Below are positions 1 to 5,983 of a stretch of 6,216 nucleotides of DNA, in pieces (position 1 is the first letter of the stretch; each line of letters opens with the position of its first letter). The stretch comes from an uncultured Phascolarctobacterium sp. (lineage in GTDB: Bacteria > Bacillota > Negativicutes > Acidaminococcales > Acidaminococcaceae): NCBI GenBank assembly GCA_900554395.1, contig USHB01000097.1, positions 1 through 6,216 of the forward strand. The letters are read 5' to 3'. The notes beneath the pieces are model-generated. The model was not told where the DNA came from. It saw only the letters and a program-made list of their open reading frames with translations, and ran no database searches. A program made the position numbers and the translations under genes.

Positions 1-667
1 GGTATTGACCCGCATCAGTGCCCTGCAGCATGTCGTTGCCGTTTTTATCGGTAAGTTTATATGGCAGGCGGCATGGCTGCGCACAACGTCCGCGGTTGCC
101 GCTGCGGCCGCCAATAAGGCTGCTCATCAGGCACTGGCCACTGTAACATACGCACAGCGCGCCGTGTATAAATACTTCTATTTCCGTATCTGTGCTTTGG
201 CAGATGGTTTTAATGTCTTTAATGCTCAGTTCGCGCGCAAGTACGGCGCGTTCCATGCCGTTATCCGCACACAGGCGCACACCGGCAAGGCTGGTTACGG
301 TCATCTGCGTGCTGGCATGCAGCGGCAGCTGCGGCACCAGTTTGCGCGCAAGGTTGATAACGCCCATATCCTGAACTATAATGCCGTCTACACCTACATT
401 GTTCAAAAACAGCAGGTAATCGGCAAGTTCTGTCATTTCGGCATCATCAACCAGAGTATTTACCGTTATATACAGCCTTACCCGGTGCATGTGCGCAAAG
501 TACACAGCCCGGGTCAGTTCTTCTCTGTCAAAATTGCTGGCATACTGGCGTGCGCCAAAGGCTTTGCCGCCCATATAAACGGCATCAGCCCCGGCGTTTA
601 CCGCTGCTTCCAAAGCCTCCCAGCTTCCGGCAGGAGCCAGCAGTTCTATGTTATGTTTTTTGTTCAT
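1..667 (-). CDS. U32-family protein (TrhP/RlhA-like), N-terminal 222 residues, cut by window edge
   Basis: My translation of the minus strand from the ATG at 667 is open to the window edge. It begins MNKKHNIELLAPAGSWEALE and continues with AVYMGGKAFGARQ (residues 29-41), the typical opening of peptidase U32 proteins. The U32 signature is complete at residues 164-182: E-x-F-x2-G-A-L-C-x4-G-x-C-x-M-S, with Cys172 and Cys179, plus further cysteines at 174, 195 and 199. Although named peptidases, characterised bacterial members (TrhP, RlhA) are needed for hydroxylation of tRNA U34 or 23S rRNA and are thought to use clustered cysteines; an RNA-modification role here is family inference. The C-terminal part, which would separate TrhP-like from longer RlhA/DUF3656-like forms, lies outside the window. 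The gene is last of the visible gltX operon and coupled to zapA. I chose 667 because GGTG sits 6 bases upstream; an in-frame ATG at 679 is the alternative. Confidence 0.93.
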   Translation of the reverse strand, partial: MNKKHNIELLAPAGSWEALEAAVNAGADAVYMGGKAFGARQYASNFDREELTRAVYFAHMHRVRLYITVNTLVDDAEMTELADYLLFLNNVGVDGIIVQDMGVINLARKLVPQLPLHASTQMTVTSLAGVRLCADNGMERAVLARELSIKDIKTICQSTDTEIEVFIHGALCVCYSGQCLMSSLIGGRSGNRGRCAQPCRLPYKLTDKNGNDMLQGTDAGQY

Positions 668-681
668 GCTTTTCACCATTA
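665..681 (-). promoter_or_regulatory. zapA stop / U32 start junction with two in-frame ATGs
   Basis: On the minus strand the zapA stop TAA (681-679) shares one base with an ATG (679-677) in the U32 frame, giving TAATG. Four codons later is a second in-frame ATG (667-665). GGTG at 677-674 is a weak Shine-Dalgarno sequence 6 bases before the second ATG. Either start implies translational coupling, with ribosomes finishing zapA reinitiating on the U32 gene. The second start looks better placed; the first would add four residues (MVKS). Confidence 0.6.
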
Positions 682-921
682 TTCTTTTGCCGCCGCCAAA
701 AGTTTTTCGTATTCCTTGCGCAGCTTGTAAAGTTCGCCTGCAAAATCAAGAGCTGCCCATACGGCAACACGCCCTGTTTTTACAACATGCGTTTTTTCGG
801 CAAGCTGCTGCATTTTATTATCCACCATAGCGGCAATGGCTTCGGTTTCTTCTTTGGGCAGCCCTGTTGTCAGGCTGTACTGCTCGTTAAAAATGGTTAC
901 GGTAATGTTCTTTTTATCCAT
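679..921 (-). CDS. zapA: Cell division protein ZapA
   Basis: This 80-residue protein fits the ZapA family: an N-terminal beta-rich segment (ITVTIFNEQYSLTTGLPKEE, residues 6-25), then a helix with MVDNKMQQL (32-40), then the conserved stretch TGRVAVWAALDFAGELYKL (49-67), and a charged coiled-coil tail to the C-terminus. ZapA is a cytosolic protein that binds FtsZ, bundles its filaments and helps stabilise the division ring. The length is close to that of Gram-positive ZapA proteins (about 80-90 residues). The ATG at 921 has GGAGGG a few bases upstream, in the 11-base gap after the stop of the preceding gene, so translation is probably coupled. A ZapA gene directly before a U32 gene is an arrangement I know from Clostridia and Negativicutes, which supports both calls. 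Confidence 0.93.
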   Translation of the reverse strand: MDKKNITVTIFNEQYSLTTGLPKEETEAIAAMVDNKMQQLAEKTHVVKTGRVAVWAALDFAGELYKLRKEYEKLLAAAKE

Positions 922-932
922 GCAGCCCTCCG

Positions 933-1772
933 TTACTGTGCGGCAATATCAAAGCTGAAATTCTGCACACCCATCATTTCCCAGCCGCGTTTATATTCCA
1001 TGGTTACTTTGTAACTGCCGGGGTTCTGCACTGCCAGAAAGATAATCTCGCTGCCGGTTACGCCGGTCTGGTTATCCATGTTCATAGGCATAATATAAGA
1101 ACGCCCGATTTCGTAAACATTGGCTGCATCAGAAGAATGCACCTGCCAGCTATACCCGGTGCTGCGGTTGGCATCCAGCTTAACGGCAAGCAAAGCACCC
1201 GGTTTTACCGGCACCAGTTTGCCTTCAACGGCACGTGTCATAAACGATACAGGCAAAATTCTTACAGCTTCGGCCGCGCGGATGGCGGGCAGCAAATCCT
1301 TATAAGGAACAACGCGGGTATAGGCTGCACCGGCTGCATCGCGCAGATGCACTCCGTCTTCGTATAAAAGCGCATCGTTATAAGGCCCGGTAATATTGGT
1401 AAAAGTTTCGCCGCCGCGGAAAATATCCGTCAGCGCCATTTCCCTGCCGGTAGTCAAATCAATGTTAATGCCTTTGTAAAGCACGCCGGATGCGTTTTCG
1501 GCTTTAAGCAGAATGCCTACAACACTGGGGCGGTTAAGCGTTACGGTGTAGGAAAGATTGCATCTTCCAAGCTGCTTTGTTATGCTGTCGGCAGCACCGG
1601 CAAGCACACGGTTGGCACTTTTTTGCAGGTCAACGTTTTCCAGCCCGTCGGTTTCCGGAACTGTACCCGTTACGCTGCCGCTTACCACGCGGCTGTAAAC
1701 CGTTGTCTGCTGCTGGGCCAAAGCTACGGAAGCCATCATCATCAAAGCTAAAAACAGTCCGGTAATTTTCAT
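933..1772 (-). CDS. Secreted protein with DUF4163/DUF3298-like domain and C-terminal chagasin-type (I42) protease-inhibitor domain
   Basis: This 279-residue protein starts with a classic signal peptide: Lys2, a hydrophobic core at residues 4-16, and an ALA cleavage site after residue 19. Export is therefore expected, and no lipobox cysteine is seen. Residues about 25-175 contain GINIDLTTGREMALTDIF (101-118), which resembles the DUF4163/DUF3298 module found in PdaC- and RsiV-type exported proteins; this assignment is tentative. Residues about 185-279 carry all three loops of the I42 (chagasin/ICP) family in order: NRSTGYSW (202-209, usually NPTTGY), GVTGSEIIF (237-245) and R-G-W (262-264, usually RPW). 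I42 proteins inhibit papain-like cysteine proteases, so this one may do so outside the cell, but no target is visible. The only mature cysteine is Cys71. The start is firm: GGAGGT lies 8 bases before the ATG. It sits between gltX and zapA with 18- and 11-base gaps. Confidence 0.85.
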   Translation of the reverse strand: MKITGLFLALMMMASVALAQQQTTVYSRVVSGSVTGTVPETDGLENVDLQKSANRVLAGAADSITKQLGRCNLSYTVTLNRPSVVGILLKAENASGVLYKGINIDLTTGREMALTDIFRGGETFTNITGPYNDALLYEDGVHLRDAAGAAYTRVVPYKDLLPAIRAAEAVRILPVSFMTRAVEGKLVPVKPGALLAVKLDANRSTGYSWQVHSSDAANVYEIGRSYIMPMNMDNQTGVTGSEIIFLAVQNPGSYKVTMEYKRGWEMMGVQNFSFDIAAQ

Positions 1773-1790
1773 CTTTCCTTACCTCCGTTA

Positions 1791-3254
1791 TTACATATTT
1801 TTAATAAATTCAACTGCTTTTTGCATACGCTCCAAAGTTTTTTCGCGTCCTAAAAGCACCATTACATCAAACAGGCCGGGGCTTACGGTTCTGCCGGTCA
1901 GCGCAAGGCGTGTCGGGTGAATGGCTTTACCGAGGGAAAGGCCGTGTTCTTCGGCAATTTTGTTGTACAAGGCCTCGGTGGTTTCAAGGTTAAATTCAGG
2001 CAATGCTTTAATGCCTTCAATGCAGGCAGTCAAAAGTTCTGCCGCTTCCGGTTTAAAATGTTTGGCAACGCCTTTTTCGTCATAGCTTTCCACATCTTTA
2101 AAGAAGTATTCTGCCGCATCGGCAACTTCCTGCAAAGTTTTTACGCGCACGCGCACAACGTCAACCAGTTTGGCAAAGTATTCCTTGTTTTCAGCAAGCC
2201 ATTCTTCGGTTACAAGGCCTGCTTTTACAAAAAACGGTTCTGCTTCCGGCAGAATTTCTTCCAGCGGCAGGCTGGAAAGATACTGGCCGTTCATCCAGGT
2301 AAGTTTTTTAACATCGTAAACAGCGGCTTTTTTGCTCATCTGTTCCAGTTCAAAAAGTTTTACAGTTTCTTCAAGGCTGAAAATTTCGCGTTCATCGCCG
2401 GGGCCCCAGCCAAGCAGCGTAAGGTAATTTACAATGGCTTTGTTCAAATAGCCCTGGCTGCGGAATTCTTCAACGCTCGTTGCGCCATGGCGTTTGCTCA
2501 GTTTGCTGCGGTCGGGCGCAAGTATCATAGGCATATGGCCGAATTTAGGCGGCTCAAAGCCGCATGCTTCGTACATCAAAATCTGTTTCGGCGTGTTGGA
2601 AAGGTGTTCTTCCGCACGCAGTACATGGCTGATGCGCATCATGTGGTCATCAACAACAACGGCAAAGTTATAAGTAGGCATGCCGTTGCTTTTTACAATT
2701 ACAAAATCATCAAACTGGGTTAAATCAAAAGTTACGTCGCCGTGAATTAAATCGTGTACGGTGAGCGTCCCTTCTGTCGGTATTTTAAGGCGCACGGAAT
2801 ACGGTTCGCCATTTGCCACGCGCTGTTTTGCTTCTTCGGGCGGAATATCGCGACAGGTGCGCGCATAGCGGAACGGCTGTTTTAAGGCGCGCTGTTTTTC
2901 GCGCTGCGCTTCCAAATCTGCCGGGGTGCAGAAGCAGTAATATGCTTTGCCTTCATCAAGCAAACGCTGCGCAACTTCTTTATACAGCGGCAGGCGTTCG
3001 CTCTGGAAGTACGGGCCTGCTTCGCCGCCAACTTCCGGGCCTTCATCCCAGTTTAAGCCGAGCCATTTAAGGCTGGTTAAAATCTGGCTTACGCTGTCTT
3101 CCTTCAAACGTTCGGTATCGGTATCTTCAATGCGCAGCACCAGTTTGCCGCCGTTTTTGCGGGCAAACAGCCAGTTGAACAGGGCTGTTCTTGCTCCGCC
3201 GATATGTAAATAACCAGTAGGGCTGGGTGCAAAACGCACGCGAATTTCGTTCAT
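1791..3254 (-). CDS. gltX: Glutamyl-tRNA synthetase (GluRS)
   Basis: This 487-residue class I aminoacyl-tRNA synthetase attaches glutamate to tRNA-Glu in the cytosol. It opens with VRFAPSPTGYLHIGGARTAL (residues 6-25), with the HIGH-type motif HIGG at 17-20, and has the KMSKS-type loop KLSKR at 251-255. LRIEDTD (40-46) belongs to the glutamate/ATP site. Cys107, Cys109, Tyr130 and Cys134 have the spacing of the E. coli GluRS zinc ligands (Cys98, Cys100, Tyr121, Cys125). The C-terminal third is the helical anticodon-binding region, and the length is normal. In most Firmicutes this enzyme is non-discriminating and also charges tRNA-Gln, which GatCAB then amidates; the sequence alone does not settle that here. 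GAGGAG lies 8 bases before the ATG. It is the first gene of its operon, with a strong promoter just upstream. Confidence 0.98.
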   Translation of the reverse strand: MNEIRVRFAPSPTGYLHIGGARTALFNWLFARKNGGKLVLRIEDTDTERLKEDSVSQILTSLKWLGLNWDEGPEVGGEAGPYFQSERLPLYKEVAQRLLDEGKAYYCFCTPADLEAQREKQRALKQPFRYARTCRDIPPEEAKQRVANGEPYSVRLKIPTEGTLTVHDLIHGDVTFDLTQFDDFVIVKSNGMPTYNFAVVVDDHMMRISHVLRAEEHLSNTPKQILMYEACGFEPPKFGHMPMILAPDRSKLSKRHGATSVEEFRSQGYLNKAIVNYLTLLGWGPGDEREIFSLEETVKLFELEQMSKKAAVYDVKKLTWMNGQYLSSLPLEEILPEAEPFFVKAGLVTEEWLAENKEYFAKLVDVVRVRVKTLQEVADAAEYFFKDVESYDEKGVAKHFKPEAAELLTACIEGIKALPEFNLETTEALYNKIAEEHGLSLGKAIHPTRLALTGRTVSPGLFDVMVLLGREKTLERMQKAVEFIKNM

Positions 3255-3268
3255 TTCATCGTCTCCTC
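3251..3268 (-). promoter_or_regulatory. gltX ribosome binding site with overlapping two-codon ORF
   Basis: GAGGAG at 3268-3263 is the Shine-Dalgarno sequence, 8 bases from the gltX ATG (3254). Between them, an ATG at 3259 opens ATG-AAA-TGA, whose stop overlaps the gltX start. Its spacing to the Shine-Dalgarno (3 bases) is poor, so gltX is the favoured start. Confidence 0.6.
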
Positions 3269-3292
3269 AATAAAAAACTCTATAACATTATA

Positions 3293-3321
3293 ATTATACA
3301 ACTTATCGCTTTATAAAGCAA
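3293..3321 (-). promoter_or_regulatory. Promoter of the gltX operon (sigma-A type)
   Basis: Reading the minus strand, TTGCTT (3321-3316) is followed by a 17-base spacer and a consensus TATAAT (3298-3293). A second TATAAT abuts it at 3292-3287, making a tandem -10 block. Transcription should start near 3286, leaving a leader of only about 30 bases before gltX. That is too short for a T-box or other riboswitch. Confidence 0.85.
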
Positions 3322-3327
3322 TTTCAG

Positions 3328-3350
3328 CTTGCTGCATCTGCCGCAGCAGG
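3328..3350. repeat. Imperfect inverted repeat upstream of the gltX promoter
   Basis: CTTGCTGC (3328-3335) and GCAGCAGG (3343-3350) form 8-base arms with one mismatch (a G-T wobble) around a 7-base loop. It lies between the intrinsic terminator and the gltX -35 box. It could be an operator, a second weak 3' hairpin of the upstream transcript, or chance. Confidence 0.35.
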
Positions 3351-3354
3351 ATAT

Positions 3355-3380
3355 AAAAAAGCCGGCGGCTGCGCCGGCTT
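3355..3380 (-). terminator. Rho-independent terminator ending the helicase / ATP-grasp operon
   Basis: On the minus strand, four bases after the stop codon of the ATP-grasp gene, a perfect 7-bp GC stem (3378-3372 with 3367-3361, loop of 4) extended by two A-T pairs is followed by six T residues (3360-3355). The placement and T-run make it a strong intrinsic terminator for the minus strand. It separates this operon from the gltX promoter. Confidence 0.93.
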
Positions 3381-3384
3381 AAAA

Positions 3385-4521
3385 TTATTTAACCACTACC
3401 GGCACAAACAGTGCTTCAATACCGGTAATATCATAGGGGCTGAAACGCACAAAAAGCTGCGATGGCTTGCCGTTAATAACAAAGCAGGAATAGGTAAATT
3501 TGCCTTCCCACCTGCCTGCATCCGTTTCCACGCCGACAATTTCAGAATCGATAAACTCCTGGTAAATATCGGCGCAGTCATCAGCTTCTTCTGCTTCGTA
3601 ACTAAAAGTGCCGTCCGGCTCAATAATGGAAATATTGCAGCCTTCACGCCCAAAGATAGGCTTTTTAAGGAATTTGCGCCCGGCAAAATCCTGTGCGTCC
3701 ATGCTTGTGGCGGCAATATTGGTACGCACAAGCTGCCTTGCGGCATCGTCAAAATAACCGGTGTTTTCCGCAAGGTAATGCGCAATCGCCATCATGGCTT
3801 TGTTCTGCATTAAAATGGCTTTAATGGGGTTTACCAAAATTACCTTGTGCATATTTGCCAAATCCATCAGCTTTAAGCCAACCGGATAACCGTCGCTGCT
3901 TTCATCGTCCATCAAAAGTTCCAGCGGATGCAGGCGGTACAAAACGTCAATTTTATATTCGCCATTGCCGTCATCATGATAAACGCCGTCATCCTTAACC
4001 ACTAAATCAATCAACTTTGCAGCACGCACATTAACAAATTCATACTCGTCAAAATGCGCTTTAATATAATCTGCCAATGCGTTTTTAAGGTACTGCATGT
4101 TGGCCCAGTCCTCAGCGTATTCATCATTAGCGGCAAGGGTAATATTCACGCCGGTTAAATTAATTTTGCCCCTTAATTTTGTTTTTAAAAGTTCCGTAAA
4201 CGGCTCAATCAGTTCCGCGTTATGCGTATCTGCCGCGCCACCCATAAAATAGCTTTGCGCCACGGCATTGCCGTAAAACGCTTCCGGCATGGCGCAGGGC
4301 GTATCGGCGTTAATTTCCACCACTTTGTAGGTGCCGTCCTTTGCCTTTACAAAATCAAGGCGGGCAATATTGGTAACATAATCGCTGTCATCATCGGCAA
4401 TAAACGGCGTCAGTTTTGGCGTCATGTTAATAATATCAATAGGCATTACGCTGCTTTTGGTGCGCACGTCTTCTGCCAGTTTTGCCATTACGCGGTACAC
4501 TTCGCGCGCCAGGTACTGCAA
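3385..4521 (-). CDS. Glutathionylspermidine synthase-family ATP-grasp ligase, N-terminus uncertain
   Basis: The frame encodes 378 residues matching the synthetase domain of glutathionylspermidine synthase (GSP_synth; E. coli Gss C-terminal half, YgiC, YjfC). ARLDF (53-57) and VVEINADTP (67-75) give Arg54, Asp56, Glu69 and Asn71, spaced like the metal/ATP residues Arg316, Asp318, Glu330 and Asn332 of E. coli Gss. YRLHPLE (195-201), VNPIKAILMQNKAMM (230-244), KKPIFGREGCNISI (286-299, Lys287 a likely nucleotide ligand) and Arg359 near the C-terminus (like Gss Arg598) follow in order. Such enzymes make an ATP-dependent amide bond, but the substrate of stand-alone members is unknown and no amidase domain is present. 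It lies after a DEAD-box gene and before a strong terminator. Oddly, an in-frame TAA directly precedes a TTG, the first possible start; the good Shine-Dalgarno fits an ATG at 4528 in another frame. The N-terminus is roughly 30-45 residues shorter than YgiC. Other in-frame starts are GTG at 4500 and ATG at 4488. Confidence 0.85.
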   Translation of the reverse strand: MQYLAREVYRVMAKLAEDVRTKSSVMPIDIINMTPKLTPFIADDDSDYVTNIARLDFVKAKDGTYKVVEINADTPCAMPEAFYGNAVAQSYFMGGAADTHNAELIEPFTELLKTKLRGKINLTGVNITLAANDEYAEDWANMQYLKNALADYIKAHFDEYEFVNVRAAKLIDLVVKDDGVYHDDGNGEYKIDVLYRLHPLELLMDDESSDGYPVGLKLMDLANMHKVILVNPIKAILMQNKAMMAIAHYLAENTGYFDDAARQLVRTNIAATSMDAQDFAGRKFLKKPIFGREGCNISIIEPDGTFSYEAEEADDCADIYQEFIDSEIVGVETDAGRWEGKFTYSCFVINGKPSQLFVRFSPYDITGIEALFVPVVVK

Positions 4522-4525
4522 TTAA

Positions 4526-4538
4526 CATAGTATCACCT
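4526..4538 (-). promoter_or_regulatory. Shine-Dalgarno AGGTGAT and ATG in the wrong frame ahead of the ATP-grasp gene
   Basis: AGGTGAT (4538-4532) matches seven bases of the full anti-Shine-Dalgarno complement and overlaps the TAG stop of the helicase gene, so coupling is expected. With 7 bases between AGG and the ATG at 4528-4526, the spacing is ideal for that ATG. That ATG opens only a 30-codon frame ending at a TGA at 4438-4436, while the ATP-grasp frame starts at TTG 4521, 14 bases from AGG. One deleted base between the ATG and the TTG would join the two frames. Confidence 0.7.
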
Positions 4539-5790
4539 ATTTACGTTTCTGCCTTCTGTTGCTGCCGGTTTTAGGCGCTTTGCGCTTATCAGCAACGGCG
4601 TTTCTGCCGCGTTTGGGGCCTGCCGGTTTCTTTTTCTTGGGCGCGGCTGCCGGTTCGCGGCGGGCAATTACCTTACCCTCAAGGTTCTGTTTTTCCATAC
4701 GGATGTTTAATTTGGTTTCAATATTGCGCAGCCATTTAATTTCATCCGCCGTGTAAAGCGTAACGGCAATGCCGTCATTGCCAGCGCGTCCGGTACGGCC
4801 GATGCGGTGTACATACCAGTCAACGTCATGCGGAATATCATAATTTACAACATGTGTTACGCCTTCAATATCCAGCCCGCGGGCGGCAATATCGCTTGCC
4901 ACCAGAATTTGCAGCTTGGCATCACGGAATTTTTTCATAACCGTTTTGCGTTTTGCCTGCGATAATTCACCGGTTAAAACATCAACATTATAACCCATGC
5001 CGCCCAGCACATCACCCAGTGCGTTGGCGCGTTCTTTGCTGAAGCAGAATACTATCATCAAATACGGGTTATAACGGTCAATCAATGCCGCCACAGCGCG
5101 GTCGCGGTATTCATCGGTAGTTTTAATGCAAATCTGTTTAATGGTATCAACGGTTGCTTCATTAGGGTTAATGTCAATCAAAACAGGGTTAGTGGTAATG
5201 CGGCGGCCTAACTTACGCACTTCTTCGCTAAGCGTTGCGCTACACAGCATTACCTGCCGCTCCGGATTGGTCATGCCCAAAAGTTCGGCAGCATCGTCAA
5301 TAAAGCCCTGTTTAAGCATCTCGTCCACTTCGTCAAGCACAAAATAATCAACGCCGCCCAAACTTACATTGCCTTTGCGGATATGGTCAAGCAAACGTCC
5401 CGGCGTGCCGATTAACACATGGCATACGTTTTCCAGTTTATGCTTCTGCAAATCAAAATCGCGACCGCCAGTAACTGCAAGCACTTTAATGGCGCTTTCC
5501 TTGCCGGTTAAGCGTTTAAACTCGGTAGCAATCTGCTGTGCCAGTTCGCGTGTCGGCGTAACAATCAGCGCCTGTGCATACGCCTTTGTGACATCAATCC
5601 GCTGTGCAAGCGGCACCAAAAAGGCTAAAGTTTTACCGGTACCGGTCTGCGCGCGTGCAATAACATCGCGCCCGGCGTAAAGCGCAGGTATAGCCTGTGC
5701 CTGTACCGGCATCGGCGAACTGATGCCCATATTTTTCAGTGCCGCAATAATATTCTCCGGCACTTTCATATCTTTAAAGCTCGGTAACAT
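4537..5790 (-). CDS. DEAD-box ATP-dependent RNA helicase (CshA/DeaD-like)
   Basis: This 417-residue protein has the complete DEAD-box helicase core, which unwinds short RNA duplexes using ATP, typically in cold adaptation, ribosome assembly or RNA decay. In order: Q motif (Phe5 to Gln30), motif I AQTGTGKT (47-54), Ia PTRELA (79-84), Ib TPGR (129-132), motif II DEVD (153-156), III SAT (184-186), IV around VFCFSKE (247-253), V ASDIAARGLD (298-307) and VI HRIGRTGRAG (328-337). Motif II has Val in place of Ala, a tolerated change that keeps the catalytic Asp-Glu. Residues about 377-417 are a Lys/Arg-rich disordered tail that probably binds RNA. I chose the ATG at 5790 because GAGGG lies just upstream and the protein then begins at the Q motif, as usual. 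A longer in-frame version would need a TTG at 5835 inside a leader hairpin. It is first gene of an operon with the ATP-grasp gene. The exact paralogue (CshA, CshB, DeaD) cannot be told. Confidence 0.95.
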   Translation of the reverse strand: MLPSFKDMKVPENIIAALKNMGISSPMPVQAQAIPALYAGRDVIARAQTGTGKTLAFLVPLAQRIDVTKAYAQALIVTPTRELAQQIATEFKRLTGKESAIKVLAVTGGRDFDLQKHKLENVCHVLIGTPGRLLDHIRKGNVSLGGVDYFVLDEVDEMLKQGFIDDAAELLGMTNPERQVMLCSATLSEEVRKLGRRITTNPVLIDINPNEATVDTIKQICIKTTDEYRDRAVAALIDRYNPYLMIVFCFSKERANALGDVLGGMGYNVDVLTGELSQAKRKTVMKKFRDAKLQILVASDIAARGLDIEGVTHVVNYDIPHDVDWYVHRIGRTGRAGNDGIAVTLYTADEIKWLRNIETKLNIRMEKQNLEGKVIARREPAAAPKKKKPAGPKRGRNAVADKRKAPKTGSNRRQKRK

Positions 5791-5821
5791 ATAATCCCTC
5801 TTTTCTGTCTGACTTCTATTT

Positions 5822-5848
5822 AAAAAGCGTCCCAAATGGGGCGCCCAT
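5822..5848 (-). promoter_or_regulatory. Terminator-like hairpin with alternative fold in the helicase leader
   Basis: In the minus-strand transcript, bases 5844-5827 can form a 7-position stem (six Watson-Crick pairs and one C-A mismatch) with loop AUUU, followed directly by five U (5826-5822). Bases 5848-5836 can instead form AUGGG-CGC-CCCAU, a 5-bp hairpin that uses the same nucleotides. The two folds exclude each other. The site lies after the predicted start of transcription (near 5856) and before the coding start (5790), so attenuation is possible; this is inference from base pairing only. Confidence 0.45.
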
Positions 5849-5861
5849 ACTTCATCAGTTT

Positions 5862-5870
5862 ATTATACCA
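5862..5870 (-). promoter_or_regulatory. Extended -10 promoter of the DEAD-box helicase operon
   Basis: On the minus strand TGGTATAAT (5870-5862) is a consensus extended -10 element (TGnTATAAT). No good -35 box is seen at 17 bases, which the extended -10 can compensate for. An A/T-rich block at 5891-5910 lies upstream. The predicted leader is about 65 bases. Confidence 0.75.
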
Positions 5871-5912
5871 TAAACAGGCAGTGTTTAGCTTTAAAAAATT
5901 TTAACTTTATAT

Positions 5913-5941
5913 TTGAATATCCGCCCGCAAAATGTTATGCT
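5913..5941 (+). promoter_or_regulatory. Likely promoter of the small divergent membrane protein gene
   Basis: TTGAAT (5913-5918), a 17-base spacer and TATGCT (5936-5941) preceded by TGT (extended -10) match the sigma-A pattern at 4 of 6 positions in each box. It shares the 193-base intergenic region (5791-5983) with the divergent helicase promoter. Transcription would start near 5948. Confidence 0.55.
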
Positions 5942-5983
5942 ATTTGTAGAAAAAGTTTAACCGATAATAGTGAGGTGGCAGTT

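Noticed and set aside
5..730. 241-codon open frame on the plus strand
   Set aside because: It lies opposite the U32 gene and the end of zapA, both strongly supported by motifs. Its own product has no recognisable domain and a composition typical of an antisense frame.
1917..2723. 268-codon open frame on the plus strand inside gltX
   Set aside because: Antisense to the conserved gltX frame. The Phe/Ala/Gln/Lys-rich product is what antisense of this codon usage gives, and no ribosome binding site or domain is apparent.
3255..3330. T-box or riboswitch ahead of gltX
   Set aside because: The predicted transcription start leaves only about 30 bases of leader, and no T-box sequence or antiterminator is seen.
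3396..3785. 129-codon minus-strand frame within the ATP-grasp gene
   Set aside because: It overlaps the conserved ATP-grasp motifs in another frame and has no domain of its own, so it is a shadow rather than a nested gene or frameshifted piece.
5791..5835. In-frame N-terminal extension of the helicase starting at TTG 5835
   Set aside because: The TTG sits in a leader hairpin, has no Shine-Dalgarno, and the extra 15 residues precede the usual DEAD-box start. The ATG at 5790 has GAGGG upstream.
5975..5983. GTG start giving a 76-residue form of the small membrane protein
   Set aside because: The GTG is part of the GAGGTG Shine-Dalgarno serving the ATG at 5984.
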